This document shows, piece by piece, positions 42,207 through 50,680 of a stretch of 64,000 nucleotides of DNA; the stretch's first letter is position 1; each line of letters opens with the position of its first letter. The notes below the pieces were generated by a model. The model was not told where the DNA came from and did no database searches. It saw only the letters and a list, made by a program, of their open reading frames with translations. The stretch lies in the NCBI GenBank assembly GCA_009702045.1, contig WLIV01000003.1, forward strand, positions 1-64,000, read 5' to 3'. This stretch comes from Actinomycetota bacterium. Lineage in GTDB: Bacteria > Actinomycetota > Acidimicrobiia > Acidimicrobiales > Ilumatobacteraceae. The position numbers were made by a program, and so were the translations under genes.

Positions 42207-45200
42207 ATGAGTGAGGAGCAACGTCGTTGGACGTGGCAGCCCGGTATGCCAGTGGCCGCCCGCACCGTGGCTCTGGCCGCCAGTTGGGCTGCACTGGTGA
42301 TGTTGGGGGCACTGGCGATCGGCACCTCCGAACTTCACCACTGGGAGCAAGCGATCGCGCTCGCCCTGTTGGGCGTGTCGCTGGCCGGCGTGTTCGTGGC
42401 TCGATCGCGAGCAGACGCCGAGGCGCAGGATCACTGGAACCTGTTGGCCGTCGCGTTCGCCGCATCGGGGATCGCGCAGTTGTTCGTCATCGTCGGGCAG
42501 TCGCGGATCAACGAGCACCAGTTGCCCTCGATCACCGACGTCGCGTTCTTGCTCTTTCAGGTGTTGGTGGCTGGGTTCTTCCTTCGGTACGTCAACACCG
42601 GCAATCGGGTCCATCTCGCCACACATCTCTTCGATGCCCTGCTGCTCGCTACGGCGCTTACGTTCTTGCTGTGGGAGCTCGTGCTGCGCCATGACCTCGG
42701 CGAACTCTCGCGGCTCTCGGGCACCACACAGGTGCTGGTGGTGCTCGACCCGTTCCTCGATTTCCTCGTGTTCAGCCTCGTGGTGTTGCTGTTGTTGGTG
42801 GATCGCTCCCCAGTGCGCGTGATGTCGCTACTGGGCGCCACGGCGCTTGCTGCGGGTGATGTCGTCACCGGTGGAGGCGTCAACGTCGAGCGTGGCCGTT
42901 TGGTGATCGGCGGGCTGTGCTGGATCTTGGGTGTGCTGGCGTTGGTGATCGCGGTGGCGTTGCCGGCCGGGCGTCGGGTCGAGCCACTGCGTCCGACACT
43001 CACCCGATTGGCCGTGGTGCACGGCACAGTGACCGTCGGGCTGTGGGTGGCCACTTGGAAGTACGTGCTGCACGACCAGCCGCCCACCGTGGTCACCGTG
43101 GTCATCGGTCTGCTCACCGGTCTGTTCTGGACCTCGACGCAGATCGCCTGGCATCGCGTGTCCAGCGACTGGGCCAACCGCCTCAATGGCTCGATCGTCG
43201 AACTGCAACAGACACAGGACGAACTACGCGAACTCCTCGACGATCTGCCGGCAGCCGTGGTGGTGCTGGCCCGGGACGGTCGTATCCGTGAAGTCAACGC
43301 GCAGGCGTCGGGGTTGACCGGTCTACGCGCCGGCGACATGGTCGGTCGCTACTTCACCGACTTGTTCTCCGCTGATGACCGAGTGGCGTTGGTGCACATG
43401 TGGAATGAGGTGCATTCGGGCAAGGCGATGGAGAACCCGACGCTCACCTTCACTCGCCCAGATGGCAGCACGGTGCTGCTGGAAGGCGACTCCAACTTGC
43501 CATTGCGCAATCCCGACCGAGTGGTGATTGCCCTGCGCGACGTCACCCAACGGGTGATGGAGGCCAATCGTCTCGAGCGTGCCCGTGAGCGATTCCGTCT
43601 CGCGTTCCACGGCGCCCCCACGGGCATGGCGCTTTCGTCGGACGCGGGAGGCACGATCCTCGATGTGAACGAGTCGTTGGTGCGCATGCTCGGCCGCGAC
43701 CGCGACGACCTCATCGGTCGCACGGTCGAGGAGATCAGCCACCCGGACGACTGGCAACGCACGATCACCATGTTGCATCGAGGGGGCACCCAGGACCTCG
43801 AGAACTACCGCGTCGAACGGCGCTACCTGCGCGGTGACGGCGGTGTGGTGTGGGCGCGCACATGGGTATCAGTGATGGACGATGGGGATGGCGGCTCACT
43901 CGCGATCTCGCACATCGAGGACGTCACCGAACAGCGACACAACGAGGAACGGCTCGAGTGGGCTGCCACGCACGACGGTCTCACCGGACTACCGAACCGG
44001 TTCCGTTTCCTCGAACGTCTCGGCCTGTATCTGGAGACTGCCGAACCGGGTTCGATCGCTGTGTTGTTCATCGACCTCGACAACTTCAAGGTGATCAACG
44101 ACAGCATGGGCCACGCGGCCGGTGATCAACTGCTGCAGACGATGAGTGAGCGCCTCCGGTCGGTCGTGCGTGATCGCGACATGCTGGGCCGCTTCGGTGG
44201 CGACGAATTCATCGTGCTGCTACGCGACATCGGCAATGGCCATAATCCGCAGGATGTCGCCGAGCGGTTGCGCCAGGAGATTGCCCGTCCGATGGAGATC
44301 GACGGTGCCGAGTTGTCCGTGACGGCCAGCATCGGCATCATCTTGTCCGACCGACCGGGCATCACCACTTCGGAGATGCTGCGCGATGCCGACGCCGCCA
44401 TGTACCGCGCCAAGGCACGTGGCCGCGACTGCGTCGAGGTCTTCTCGCCCGGTAGCCACGACGCCACGGTGCTCACGCTGCGCACTACGAACGAACTTCG
44501 CCGCGGTCTCGAACGCGGCGAGATCGTGCCCTACTACCAACCGATCGTCCAACTAGACGACGGGCACCTGGTGGGCTTCGAGGTGCTGGCGCGGTGGCGA
44601 CACCCGGATCGCGGTCTGCTCGCCCCCGAGCAGTTCTTGCCGATGGCCGAGGAGACCGGTCTCATCGGCGACGTTGGCGCCGAGATACTGCGTGCCTCGC
44701 TGGTGCAGTTGGGCCGCTGGCGAGACGGCGACCCACGCTTCGAGGATCTCACGGTGTCGGTGAATGTGAGCGTGCGGCAGTTGATGAGCAGTCAGTTCGT
44801 CGACATCGTGGCGCGTGCGCTCGCGGAAGGTGGCGTGCCGTCGGGTGCGTTGTGGCTGGAGATCACCGAGTCAGCGCTGATGTCCGATGTGAAGGCAGCC
44901 ATCGCTGCGTTGCGTGAACTGCGCGGCCTCGGTCTGCACCTCGCAGTCGACGACTTCGGCACGGGCTACTCCTCGCTCACCTATCTGAAGCGATTCCCGG
45001 TGGAGGCGATCAAGGTCGACCGAGGTTTCGTCAACGGACTCGGCATCGACGTGGAGGACTCGATGATCGTCGAGGCGGTCATCAACCTGGGTCACTCGTT
45101 GGGGCTCTCGGTGGTGGCCGAGGGTGTGGAGACACCGCTACAACTCTCGCGTTTGCGTGAACTCAACTGCGATCGCGGGCAGGGCTACTTGTTCGGGCGT

Positions 45201-45245
45201 CCGCGTCCGGCCGAACTCGTCGAGGCCGAGTACTCGCTGGGCTAA
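42207..45245 (+). CDS. Membrane PAS-PAS-GGDEF-EAL cyclic-di-GMP protein
   Basis: The 1012-residue protein has eight or nine membrane helices (about 15-320). PAS domains follow at about 340-455 and 458-576, then GGDEF at about 588-745 with intact GGDEF and an inhibitory RxxD five residues before it (RDRDMLGRF). The EAL domain is at about 760-1005 with EVL, EITES, DDFGTGYSS, KVDRGF and AEGVET. Both cyclase and phosphodiesterase residues look intact, so it may be bifunctional. GGTGGAG precedes ATG 42207; an upstream in-frame ATG lacks this. Confidence 0.92.
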   Translation: MSEEQRRWTWQPGMPVAARTVALAASWAALVMLGALAIGTSELHHWEQAIALALLGVSLAGVFVARSRADAEAQDHWNLLAVAFAASGIAQLFVIVGQSRINEHQLPSITDVAFLLFQVLVAGFFLRYVNTGNRVHLATHLFDALLLATALTFLLWELVLRHDLGELSRLSGTTQVLVVLDPFLDFLVFSLVVLLLLVDRSPVRVMSLLGATALAAGDVVTGGGVNVERGRLVIGGLCWILGVLALVIAVALPAGRRVEPLRPTLTRLAVVHGTVTVGLWVATWKYVLHDQPPTVVTVVIGLLTGLFWTSTQIAWHRVSSDWANRLNGSIVELQQTQDELRELLDDLPAAVVVLARDGRIREVNAQASGLTGLRAGDMVGRYFTDLFSADDRVALVHMWNEVHSGKAMENPTLTFTRPDGSTVLLEGDSNLPLRNPDRVVIALRDVTQRVMEANRLERARERFRLAFHGAPTGMALSSDAGGTILDVNESLVRMLGRDRDDLIGRTVEEISHPDDWQRTITMLHRGGTQDLENYRVERRYLRGDGGVVWARTWVSVMDDGDGGSLAISHIEDVTEQRHNEERLEWAATHDGLTGLPNRFRFLERLGLYLETAEPGSIAVLFIDLDNFKVINDSMGHAAGDQLLQTMSERLRSVVRDRDMLGRFGGDEFIVLLRDIGNGHNPQDVAERLRQEIARPMEIDGAELSVTASIGIILSDRPGITTSEMLRDADAAMYRAKARGRDCVEVFSPGSHDATVLTLRTTNELRRGLERGEIVPYYQPIVQLDDGHLVGFEVLARWRHPDRGLLAPEQFLPMAEETGLIGDVGAEILRASLVQLGRWRDGDPRFEDLTVSVNVSVRQLMSSQFVDIVARALAEGGVPSGALWLEITESALMSDVKAAIAALRELRGLGLHLAVDDFGTGYSSLTYLKRFPVEAIKVDRGFVNGLGIDVEDSMIVEAVINLGHSLGLSVVAEGVETPLQLSRLRELNCDRGQGYLFGRPRPAELVEAEYSLG

Positions 45246-45262
45246 CTGCCTGAGGTCCGCTC

Positions 45263-45844
45263 TTAGACACCTTGTTTGCGAGCACGCACCACGAGCACCG
45301 AGGGGCACAGTGGTTCGCGCACGCGATGGTCGGGCAGCTCGTTCACCATGTCGAGGTGGAAGTTCGAACGCTCAAACGCCATGTACAACTCGCCGAAGCT
45401 GTGCACACCGTGAGCGTAGACATGATGGGCGGTGCGCTCCTGAGCGAACATCACGGCGACCGGATGGGTGGTTGCGACCACGAACGACGCGCCAGGTTTC
45501 AGCACACGGTGCACCTGGCGCAGCAGCCGGGGCAGGTCGTCTGCTGCGTTCAGCGAGTGCGAGGCAACGACGAGATCGACCGACGCGCTGGTGGCGAACC
45601 CGAGGTCGGCGAGCTCACCCTGGTGACACTCGACCTTGACCTCGGCGCGTTCAGCCGAGGCGCGCAAGCCGGCGATCGCGCGCGGGTCGGGGTCGAGTGC
45701 AATCGCCTTCGCGCCCATCAGCGCCATGGCGATGGAGTTTGGCGGGGACGACACGCCCAGTTCGATGACACGTTTGCCCACCAGGTCGCCGCAGAGACGC
45801 AACTCGGCGTCGTCGGCAACGTTGGCGCCGTACGAGATGTTCAT
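45263..45844 (-). CDS. Class I SAM-dependent methyltransferase
   Basis: The 193-residue protein shows VIELGVSSPPNSIAMA (motif I with an unusual Ser-Ser-Pro in place of the Gly-rich loop), IALDPDPRAI (acidic loop), VDLVVASHSLNAADDLPRLL and HRVLKPGASFVVATTHP. It is a Methyltransf_11-type enzyme of unknown substrate. GACACT lies 6 bases before the ATG, and the only Shine-Dalgarno-like AAGGAG abuts the start codon. It converges on the GGDEF-EAL gene. Confidence 0.82.
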   Translation of the reverse strand: MNISYGANVADDAELRLCGDLVGKRVIELGVSSPPNSIAMALMGAKAIALDPDPRAIAGLRASAERAEVKVECHQGELADLGFATSASVDLVVASHSLNAADDLPRLLRQVHRVLKPGASFVVATTHPVAVMFAQERTAHHVYAHGVHSFGELYMAFERSNFHLDMVNELPDHRVREPLCPSVLVVRARKQGV

Positions 45845-45917
45845 CTCCTTAGTGTCGCGTGCACGTGAGAGCTGTTGGGGGATGACGGGCGCGGGGCTTG
45901 CAGCCGGTCTGCAGCGC

Positions 45918-45923
45918 TAGCCT
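45918..45923 (+). promoter_or_regulatory. -10-like TAGCCT, 8 bases before ATG 45932
   Basis: This is the candidate leaderless promoter of the DUF5318-like gene in the 87-base divergent gap from the methyltransferase gene. Confidence 0.45.
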
Positions 45924-45931
45924 CTCGGGCC

Positions 45932-46339
45932 ATGACGTTCGGTATGGGCGCACTGCGCGGCACCCCAGGGGTGGTCGATCATCGACTGTCACGCCGACAC
46001 CTGATCAATGAGTACAAGCGCGGTCGCCTTCGTCAGGATCAGGTCTGCGACGCCCATCCGGAACTCATCCGGGCAGCGCGCAATCTGGGGTCGCCGGCGT
46101 CCATCTCCTGCCCCATCTGTGGCGACGAGGAACTGCGTCTGGTCACCTACGTGTTCGGGGCTCGGTTGCCGTCGCACGGCCGGTGCATCAGCAACGCCGA
46201 GGAGCTACGGAAGCTCAACACGCGTCCCGATGAACTCACCGCCTACGTGGTCGAGGCATGTGTGGGCTGCAAGTGGCACCACTTGTTGCGGGTCCTGCCC
46301 GTGGGAAGCAGTACCGCCAAGGTGCGGCGTACTTCGTGA
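45932..46339 (+). CDS. DUF5318-like zinc-ribbon protein
   Basis: The 135-residue protein has a basic N-terminal helix region (VDHRLSRRHLINEYKRGRL). A four-cysteine zinc-ribbon follows, with CPICG near residue 56 and CVGCKWHH near 107. The pattern matches the DUF5318 family, which lies near rpsF in several actinobacteria. The function is unknown. Confidence 0.75.
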   Translation: MTFGMGALRGTPGVVDHRLSRRHLINEYKRGRLRQDQVCDAHPELIRAARNLGSPASISCPICGDEELRLVTYVFGARLPSHGRCISNAEELRKLNTRPDELTAYVVEACVGCKWHHLLRVLPVGSSTAKVRRTS

Positions 46340-46363
46340 GTCGGGCCGACCAGAACGGGCCGG

Positions 46364-46936
46364 TCAGAACGGGCTGAGGCCCATTCGGTTACGGATGCTG
46401 ATGGCCTCGCCGACGTGAGCGTGACCGTGGGCAATCACCGGCCATTGCACCAGCCACCACAACTGCTTGCCTTCCCACATGCTGTACAGCCAAGGAAGTT
46501 CGTCGCGGTCGAGGCCAGCGTGAGAGGAGAGCCGCAACTCGGTGTGTGGCTCGATGTCGAGCACGAGATCACCCAAGTGCGCCAGCCATTCTGCGGTCTG
46601 GTCGAACACGGCGGTGACGTACTCGACGAGCGCTCTTGCGTCGATACTTGCTGTGGCCTGGCGATCCTCACTCTCGGACAGACCCACCGAGAGCGGTGCA
46701 GCGCTGAGACCGAGCGGTTCGCGGTTGATGAGAAACAGGGCAGGGCGATTCCGGATGACTGCATTCACTGCCAGGTCTTGGTGGCGGGTGATGTGCAGCA
46801 GCAGGCCGGCCAAGGTGGCGCCGCCACCGTCGACCTGTTCGTGCCAACGGTCGTGGGGCACCAGCCGAATCACGGTGTCGAACAGTTTCGACCGCACCGC
46901 AGTGAAGTCGGCCATCATCCAGGCGTGCAGGTTCAC
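46364..46936 (-). CDS. DinB-like helical-bundle protein
   Basis: The 190-residue protein fits the DinB/mycothiol-dependent S-transferase fold. Metal ligand candidates are His in LAGLLLHITRHQDLAV near residue 50 and in the late IAHGHAHVGEA. GTG 46936 is selected because TACGGT (46944-46949) lies 7 bases upstream; a longer frame extends to 47386 without support. It converges with the DUF5318-like gene. Confidence 0.72.
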   Translation of the reverse strand: MNLHAWMMADFTAVRSKLFDTVIRLVPHDRWHEQVDGGGATLAGLLLHITRHQDLAVNAVIRNRPALFLINREPLGLSAAPLSVGLSESEDRQATASIDARALVEYVTAVFDQTAEWLAHLGDLVLDIEPHTELRLSSHAGLDRDELPWLYSMWEGKQLWWLVQWPVIAHGHAHVGEAISIRNRMGLSPF

Positions 46937-46943
46937 GTCGCTC

Positions 46944-46949
46944 ACCGTA
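46944..46949 (-). promoter_or_regulatory. -10-like TACGGT, 7 bases before GTG 46936
   Basis: This is the same hexamer and spacing as ahead of the GNAT gene at 39611. Confidence 0.45.
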
Positions 46950-47036
46950 CCGCACCGGCCTGCGGCGGAATGCTGTGAGACCCGTGCGTCACACTGTCCA
47001 CAGATGTCGCCCGTCCTGGTCTGCCGTAAAGCCCGA

Positions 47037-47116
47037 TACACTTCGCGGGTCATATTGGCCCTGCCCCATGAAGGGGCCCCGGGAAACCCCCGGGTCCGAA
47101 GGGAGGTAACACGCGA
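47037..47116 (+). promoter_or_regulatory. Promoter and structured leader of rpsF operon
   Basis: TACACT (47037-47042) is the likely -10, giving a leader of about 68 bases. The leader can form a CCCC/GGGG hairpin near 47068-47080 and a CCCGGG self-pairing hairpin near 47083-47099. GTCCGAAGG and a strong GGGAGGT Shine-Dalgarno sequence follow. Many rpsF leaders carry an S6:S18-binding element with a conserved CCG; this could be one, but I could not confirm the fold. Confidence 0.45.
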
Positions 47117-47446
47117 ATGATGCGTGCGTACGAGTTCATGATCATCCTCAATGGTGATCTCGAAGAGCCTGCTGCCCAGGCGTGGGTGAAGTCGGTCACC
47201 GACTCCATCACCAAAGCTGGCGGCAGTGTTCACGGCAAGCCCGAGTGGTGGGGTCGGCGACAGTTCGCCTATCTCATCAACAAGAAGGAATACGGCTACT
47301 ACGCCGTGATGAACGTCGTGGCCCCCGGTGGCGCCCTCGACGACTTCGAGCGCTCGCTCCGTATCGCCGACGACGTCGTGCGCCACAAGCTGCTGCGTCT
47401 TCCCGACGCCGAGGCAGCTCGTCGCGGCATGATGGCCCCGGCCTGA
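47117..47446 (+). CDS. rpsF: 30S ribosomal protein S6
   Basis: The 109-residue protein begins MMRAYEFMIILNGD and contains GRRQFAYLINKKEYGYY and LRIADDVVRHKLLRLP, the S6 ferredoxin-like fold. In the 30S subunit it pairs with S18, encoded two genes on. GGGAGGT lies 9 bases before the first of two adjacent ATGs. Confidence 0.97.
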   Translation: MMRAYEFMIILNGDLEEPAAQAWVKSVTDSITKAGGSVHGKPEWWGRRQFAYLINKKEYGYYAVMNVVAPGGALDDFERSLRIADDVVRHKLLRLPDAEAARRGMMAPA

Positions 47447-47489
47447 TCCTTCCCGGCATCACGCCGACATTCCGTAAGGAGCTTCCACC

Positions 47490-47960
47490 ATGGCCGACAG
47501 CAACATCACCCTCGTGGGCAATCTCACACGCGATCCCGAACTCCGCTTCACCACCGGTGGTCGCGGCACGGCGAGCTTCGGGCTCGCCGTCAGCCGCCGC
47601 TATCAGGTGAACAACGAGTGGCAGGAACAGACGTCGTTCTTCAACGTCGTCGCCTGGGGAACGCTTGCCGAGAACGTTGCCGCATCCCTCAACAAGGGTC
47701 ACCGCGTCATCGTCACTGGTCGACTCGAGCAGCGCTCGTACGACACCAAAGAGGGCGAGAAGAAGTCGATCGTCGAGATCGTTGCCGACGAGATCGGACC
47801 CTCACTGCGGTGGGCGCGTACCGAGATCGAGCGCATCGCTCGTGACGGCGGCGGCGCTGGCGGCGCTGGCGGTGCCGGAGGTTCCGGTGGCGGCAGTGGA
47901 GCAAGCAGCGGCGGTAGCCGCGTTCCTGATCCTGTGTACGGCGACGAAGAGCCGTTCTGA
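47490..47960 (+). CDS. ssb: Single-stranded DNA-binding protein
   Basis: The 156-residue protein has the OB fold (ITLVGNLTRDPELRFT, FFNVVAWGTLAENVAASLNKGHRVIVTGRLEQRSY). A Gly/Ser-rich linker and the acidic tip YGDEEPF follow, a variant of the DDDIPF tail that recruits partner proteins. It lies between rpsF and rpsR, the conserved bacterial arrangement. Confidence 0.97.
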   Translation: MADSNITLVGNLTRDPELRFTTGGRGTASFGLAVSRRYQVNNEWQEQTSFFNVVAWGTLAENVAASLNKGHRVIVTGRLEQRSYDTKEGEKKSIVEIVADEIGPSLRWARTEIERIARDGGGAGGAGGAGGSGGGSGASSGGSRVPDPVYGDEEPF

Positions 47961-47993
47961 ACCAGTTCCAGATTTTCGAGAAAGCATTGACCG

Positions 47994-48419
47994 ATGGCGA
48001 ATAACCAAAACAGCAAGAAGTCCAAGCCGAGGGCGCCCAAAGATGGGGCCAACCCGAAGAAGTTCAAGAAGAAGACCAGCGTCCTCATCACCGACAAGAT
48101 CGAGTACATCGATTACAAGGACGTCAACCTTCTCACCCGCTTCGTGAGTGACCGCTCCAAGATCCGCAACCGTCGGGTCACGGGCAACACGGTGCAGCAG
48201 CAGCGCGAGATCGCCAACGCGATCAAGAACTCGCGAGAGATGGCACTGCTGCCGTACACCAAGCGCGTCTCGCAGACCCGCACCTCGCGCCCGCCGCGTG
48301 ATGGCGACAACCGTCGCGAGCGTGGTGGCGAAGATCAGGTTCGCGAGAGCCAGGTCGAGGCCACTGAGGTTGAGTCCGCAGAGATCGACGAAGTCGCTGG
48401 CGACGAGGTGGAGGTCTGA
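47994..48419 (+). CDS. rpsR: 30S ribosomal protein S18 with long C-terminal extension
   Basis: The S18 core (about 20-95) is clear: [30 protein letters not shown] and [19 protein letters not shown]. The protein is 141 residues, whereas S18 is usually 75-90. After YTKRV come about 48 extra residues, first Arg-rich ([14 protein letters not shown]) then strongly acidic ([21 protein letters not shown]). The N-terminal 20 residues are Lys-rich. rplI starts one base after the stop. Confidence 0.95.
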   Translation: MANNQNSKKSKPRAPKDGANPKKFKKKTSVLITDKIEYIDYKDVNLLTRFVSDRSKIRNRRVTGNTVQQQREIANAIKNSREMALLPYTKRVSQTRTSRPPRDGDNRRERGGEDQVRESQVEATEVESAEIDEVAGDEVEV

Positions 48420-48420
48420 T

Positions 48421-48864
48421 ATGAAACTCATCCTTCGTTCCGATCGCAAGGGCCTCGGCAAGCGCGGCGACATCGTCGAAGTTGCCGATGGCTACGGCCG
48501 CAACTTCCTGCTTCCCAAGGGGCATGCATTCACCGCCACCGACGGTGCAGTGGACCAGGCAGCCTCGATGCGTCGTGCCCGCGACCTGCGTGATTCGCAG
48601 GACCGCGAAAGCGCCCAGACCGTTGCCAAGGCACTCGTCGCCAAGACCTTCACCATCAAGGTGAAGGCCGGCGCTGAGGGTCGCTTGTTTGGTTCGGTCA
48701 CTTCCGCTGATGTCGCCGCTGCCGTCGAGGCACAGGCCCACGTGGCCCTCGACAAGCGTCAACTTCACGTCGACCACATCAAGACCACCGGCACCTACCA
48801 GGTCTCGGCCAAGTTGCACCACGACGTCGAGTTCCCGATCACCATCGAGGTCGTTGCCAAGTAA
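48421..48864 (+). CDS. rplI: 50S ribosomal protein L9
   Basis: The 147-residue protein starts MKLILRSDRKGLGKRGDIVEVADGYGRNFLLPKG, the L9 N-domain. A connecting helix and a C-domain follow (RLFGSVTSADVAAAVEAQ, VDHIKTTGTYQVSAKLHHDVEFPITIEV). It is the last gene of the rpsF operon. Confidence 0.97.
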   Translation: MKLILRSDRKGLGKRGDIVEVADGYGRNFLLPKGHAFTATDGAVDQAASMRRARDLRDSQDRESAQTVAKALVAKTFTIKVKAGAEGRLFGSVTSADVAAAVEAQAHVALDKRQLHVDHIKTTGTYQVSAKLHHDVEFPITIEVVAK

Positions 48865-48887
48865 TCACGGAGTCACACTCCAGATCG

Positions 48888-48999
48888 TTGTCCACAGCCC
48901 CGGTAAACCTTCACGGTGATTACCGGGGCTGTGCTGTCTGCCCACAGATTTCCTTTGTCCACAGGTCATCCACAGGGTTGACCCCCCTAGCGATCCACA
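48888..48999. other. DnaA-box cluster upstream of dnaB
   Basis: TTGTCCACA occurs twice perfectly (48888-48896 and 48955-48963). TCATCCACA (48966-48974) and CGATCCACA (48991-48999) are one and two mismatches from TTATCCACA. All four point the same way, and the last lies 28 bases before the dnaB ATG. Confidence 0.8.
48893..48933 (+). terminator. Large hairpin after rplI
   Basis: CACAGCCCCGGTAA (48893-48906) and TTACCGGGGCTGTG (48920-48933) form a perfect 14-bp stem with a 13-base loop. It probably ends the rpsF-rplI transcript, although no T-run follows. Its left arm overlaps the first DnaA box. Confidence 0.65.
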
Positions 49000-49026
49000 G
49001 GCCCGACAAGGCAAGGTAGGTCCACC

Positions 49027-50418
49027 ATGAGTGACTTCCGACGTGAGGCCAGTAATCAGCGAGACTCGAGTCGTTCCGCGCCTCGGCGCACCGACGGCCG
49101 GGTGCCCCCGCACAACCTGTCTGCCGAGGAGAGCCTGCTCGGCGCGTTGCTGTTGTCGCGCGATGTTGTCGGTCAGGTGGCCGAGCTCGGCCTGCATGTC
49201 GAGCACTTCTACAAGCCATCGCACCAACACATTTACTCGGCCATCCGGGGGTTGATGGCCAACGGCAATGCCGTCGACATCATCACCGTCGCTGACGAGC
49301 TGCGCCGCAACGGTCTGCTCGACGAGGTCGGCGGGGCGCAGATCCTCAACGAGTTGCAGAACGCCACGCCGGCGATCTCCAACGCCAGTCGCTACGCCAA
49401 GATCGTGCAGGACACGGCGATGTTGCGTCGCCTGATCAGCGTGGCCGGCGAGATCACCGAACTCGCCTACATGGAACCCGACGACGTCACCAAGGCGCTC
49501 GACGAGGCAGAGTCCAAGGTGTTCGAAGTTGCCGAGGACCGAGTGGTCGACAGCACTCGCCAACTCGGCGATCTGCTGCCGCTGGCGATGGATCAACTGC
49601 AAGCCACGTTCGAGCGCGGCGACACCATCACCGGCACCGCCACTGGCTACAACGACCTCGACGAACTGCTCTCCGGACTGCAGCCCAGCACGCTGAACAT
49701 CATCGGTGCCCGACCCGCAATGGGAAAGACAGCCCTGGGGTTGGGCATCGCCACACACGTCGCGAAGACCACTCAGAAGCCGGTGCTGGTGTTCTCCCTG
49801 GAAATGGGCCACGCCGAACTCACACAGCGCATCCTGTCCAGCGAGGCCGAGGTCGAGTCGCAGAAGTTGCGGTCAGGCCGATTGGCGGAGACCGACTGGA
49901 CCAAGATCGGCAAGGCGATCAACCGCCTCGATAGCGCGCCGTTGTTCCTGGATGACAACCCGCGCGTCACCGTCATGGAGATCCGCGCCAAGGCGCGGCG
50001 ATTGAAGTCTCGCCACGGTGGCCTGGCGCTGATCATGATCGACTACCTGCAACTGATGAGTGGTGGGTCGAACTCCGAGAACCGCCAACTCGAGGTCAGT
50101 GAAATCAGTCGTGGTCTCAAAATCCTGGCCCGTGAACTCGAAGTGCCGATCATCGCGCTCAGTCAGCTCAGCCGAACGCTGGAGTCGCGCGCCGACAAGC
50201 GTCCGATGCTGGCCGACTTGCGCGAATCCGGCTCGCTGGAACAGGACGCCGACGTGGTCATGTTCCTGTACCGCGATGAGGTCTACAACCGGGATTCACC
50301 CGACAAGGCCAGTGCAGAGCTGATCATCTCCAAGCACCGTTCCGGCCCCACCGGCGTGGCGCGCCTGGTGTTCCGCGGTCAGTACACCAAGTTCGGAAAC
50401 GCCGCCCGCAACGTGTGA
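49027..50418 (+). CDS. dnaB: Replicative DNA helicase DnaB
   Basis: The 463-residue hexameric helicase has the N-terminal DnaB domain (PHNLSAEESLLGALLLSRDVVGQV). The RecA-like motor has Walker A GARPAMGKTALGLG, MGHAELTQRIL, LIMIDYLQLMSG and the DLRESGSLEQDADVVMFLYRDE segment. No intein interrupts it. It sits after rplI, as in many bacteria. Confidence 0.97.
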   Translation: MSDFRREASNQRDSSRSAPRRTDGRVPPHNLSAEESLLGALLLSRDVVGQVAELGLHVEHFYKPSHQHIYSAIRGLMANGNAVDIITVADELRRNGLLDEVGGAQILNELQNATPAISNASRYAKIVQDTAMLRRLISVAGEITELAYMEPDDVTKALDEAESKVFEVAEDRVVDSTRQLGDLLPLAMDQLQATFERGDTITGTATGYNDLDELLSGLQPSTLNIIGARPAMGKTALGLGIATHVAKTTQKPVLVFSLEMGHAELTQRILSSEAEVESQKLRSGRLAETDWTKIGKAINRLDSAPLFLDDNPRVTVMEIRAKARRLKSRHGGLALIMIDYLQLMSGGSNSENRQLEVSEISRGLKILARELEVPIIALSQLSRTLESRADKRPMLADLRESGSLEQDADVVMFLYRDEVYNRDSPDKASAELIISKHRSGPTGVARLVFRGQYTKFGNAARNV

Positions 50419-50467
50419 CGCTGCACCCGATCTTCGCCACCTCGGCGTGGTCGGGCAGACTGTGGGC

Positions 50468-50680
50468 ATGTTCCTCGGGAAGAACCTCATCGTGTGGTTG
50501 CTGCTGGCGCTCGGCGGCGCGCTGTTCGCCGGCAACGTGATGGCGCTGGTGCGCCCACCCAACGCCCCACGCAAGGACGGCGACCTGGAGATGGCGCCGC
50601 GTCGTCGCAGCATGATGATGGCTGCGTTGGGTTTGGTGGTGGCCATCGCAGCCGTCGGCGCGCTGATCGCCCGCAGATGA
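50468..50680 (+). CDS. 70-residue two-helix membrane protein
   Basis: The small protein has helix one (LIVWLLLALGGALFAGNVMAL), a charged loop with RPPNAPRKDGDLEMAPRRR and helix two (MMMAALGLVVAIAAVGALIA). No family role is known. CAGACT (50456-50461) lies 6 bases before the ATG. Its stop overlaps the acyl-CoA synthetase start (ATGA), so the two are co-translated. Confidence 0.68.
   Translation: MFLGKNLIVWLLLALGGALFAGNVMALVRPPNAPRKDGDLEMAPRRRSMMMAALGLVVAIAAVGALIARR

Noticed and set aside
46936-47386. N-terminal extension of the DinB-like protein to 47386
   Set aside because: It would run antisense through the rpsF leader and coding region. The DinB fold begins at GTG 46936, which has a -10-like element 7 bases upstream.
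48893-48933. The large hairpin as a small RNA gene or attachment site
   Set aside because: It lies directly after rplI with no own promoter visible; a transcript-end role is simpler. No duplicate core sequence was found for an attachment site.
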